Position numbers and translations under genes: made by a program. Below, one piece after another: positions 5,991-6,109 of a stretch of 6,109 bases of DNA (position 1 is the first letter of the stretch; every line of letters begins with the position of its first letter). The notes beneath the pieces were generated by a model. The model saw nothing but the letters and a program-made list of their open reading frames with translations. It did no database searches and was not told where the DNA came from. The stretch lies in assembly GCA_031283835.1 (NCBI GenBank), contig JAITBA010000228.1:1-6109 (forward strand), in the 5' to 3' direction. This DNA comes from Oscillospiraceae bacterium (GTDB lineage Bacteria > Bacillota > Clostridia > Oscillospirales > Acutalibacteraceae).

Positions 5991-6109
5991 AGTGCTGCAT
6001 GCATTTTAATTTTTATCATGCCCCGCAGTGCTGCATGCATTTTAAATTTTTATCATGCCCCGCAGTGCTGCATGCGCTTTAATTTTTCGTCATGCCCACC
6101 AGTGCATAG
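5991..6109. repeat. 36-37 bp direct tandem repeat upstream of maf, continuing off the window
   Basis: Units lie at 5991-6026 (36 bp), 6027-6063 (37 bp) and 6064-6100 (37 bp), and a fourth begins at 6101 (AGTGCATAG). Each starts AGTGCTGCATGC, continues through a T/A-rich core and ends CATGCCC plus two or three bases. Copies 1 and 2 are almost identical apart from one inserted base in the AT core. Copy 3 carries several substitutions. There are no spacers, so it is not a CRISPR array. The units contain the palindrome TGCATGCA (copies 1 and 2), and each junction contains GCAGTGCTGC, a 4-bp inverted repeat. The array ends only 13 bp before the maf start codon, so any maf promoter must lie in or beyond it. 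Confidence 0.88.

Noticed and set aside
5978..6040. An N-terminal extension of Maf by 21 residues
   Set aside because: The extra residues are translated tandem repeat. The family starts at the MxxILASxSPRR methionine, which has its own ribosome site.
5991..6109. Promoter -10 boxes (TAAAAT) inside each 36-37 bp unit for maf
   Set aside because: The AT-rich core contains TAAAAT on the minus strand in copies 1 and 2, but no -35-like hexamer is found at 16-18 bp in any unit, so I do not call a promoter.

Overview
This GC-rich window most likely comes from a Gram-positive Bacillota of the class Clostridia (my guess is Oscillospirales/Ruminococcaceae-like; this is inference). The reasons are strong purine-rich Shine-Dalgarno sites (such as AAGGAGG before gatA), a complete GatCAB amidotransferase, a clostridial-looking TcdA, and a DUF370/RemB-type small DNA-binding protein. 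All seven recognisable genes lie on the minus strand, so transcription runs from the right end of the window to the left. They cover most of the sequence, and no plus-strand gene, RNA gene, CRISPR array or mobile element was found.

In transcription order: (1) The right end, 5991-6109, is a tandem array of 36-37 bp units that runs off the window. (2) A two-gene unit follows, maf (nucleotide pyrophosphatase) and remB (DUF370 regulator), separated by 4 nt with the remB ribosome site inside the maf 3' end. (3) A 260-bp gene-free stretch, 4898-5157, is filled with two near-identical 85-bp tandem repeats, a shortened third copy that forms a nested inverted repeat just after remB, and a possible -10 box for gatC. 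(4) The translation cluster gatC, gatA, tcdA, gatB comes next, and then a class I SAM-dependent methyltransferase. The left 70 bases lie beyond the methyltransferase stop and are AT-richer, with no identifiable gene.

GatC, GatA and GatB make the tRNA-dependent amidotransferase that converts misacylated Glu-tRNA(Gln) and/or Asp-tRNA(Asn) to Gln-tRNA(Gln)/Asn-tRNA(Asn). TcdA cyclises the t6A37 modification on ANN-decoding tRNAs, which include tRNA(Asn). The cluster therefore joins tRNA charging and tRNA modification, with tcdA placed between gatA and gatB. Maf and RemB suggest housekeeping (nucleotide-pool or division control) and regulatory roles. The methyltransferase substrate cannot be deduced.

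I see no convincing wholly new system. The most unusual items are the two unrelated tandem-repeat arrays in front of the two transcription units, the nested hairpin after remB, and the tcdA insertion in the gat operon.
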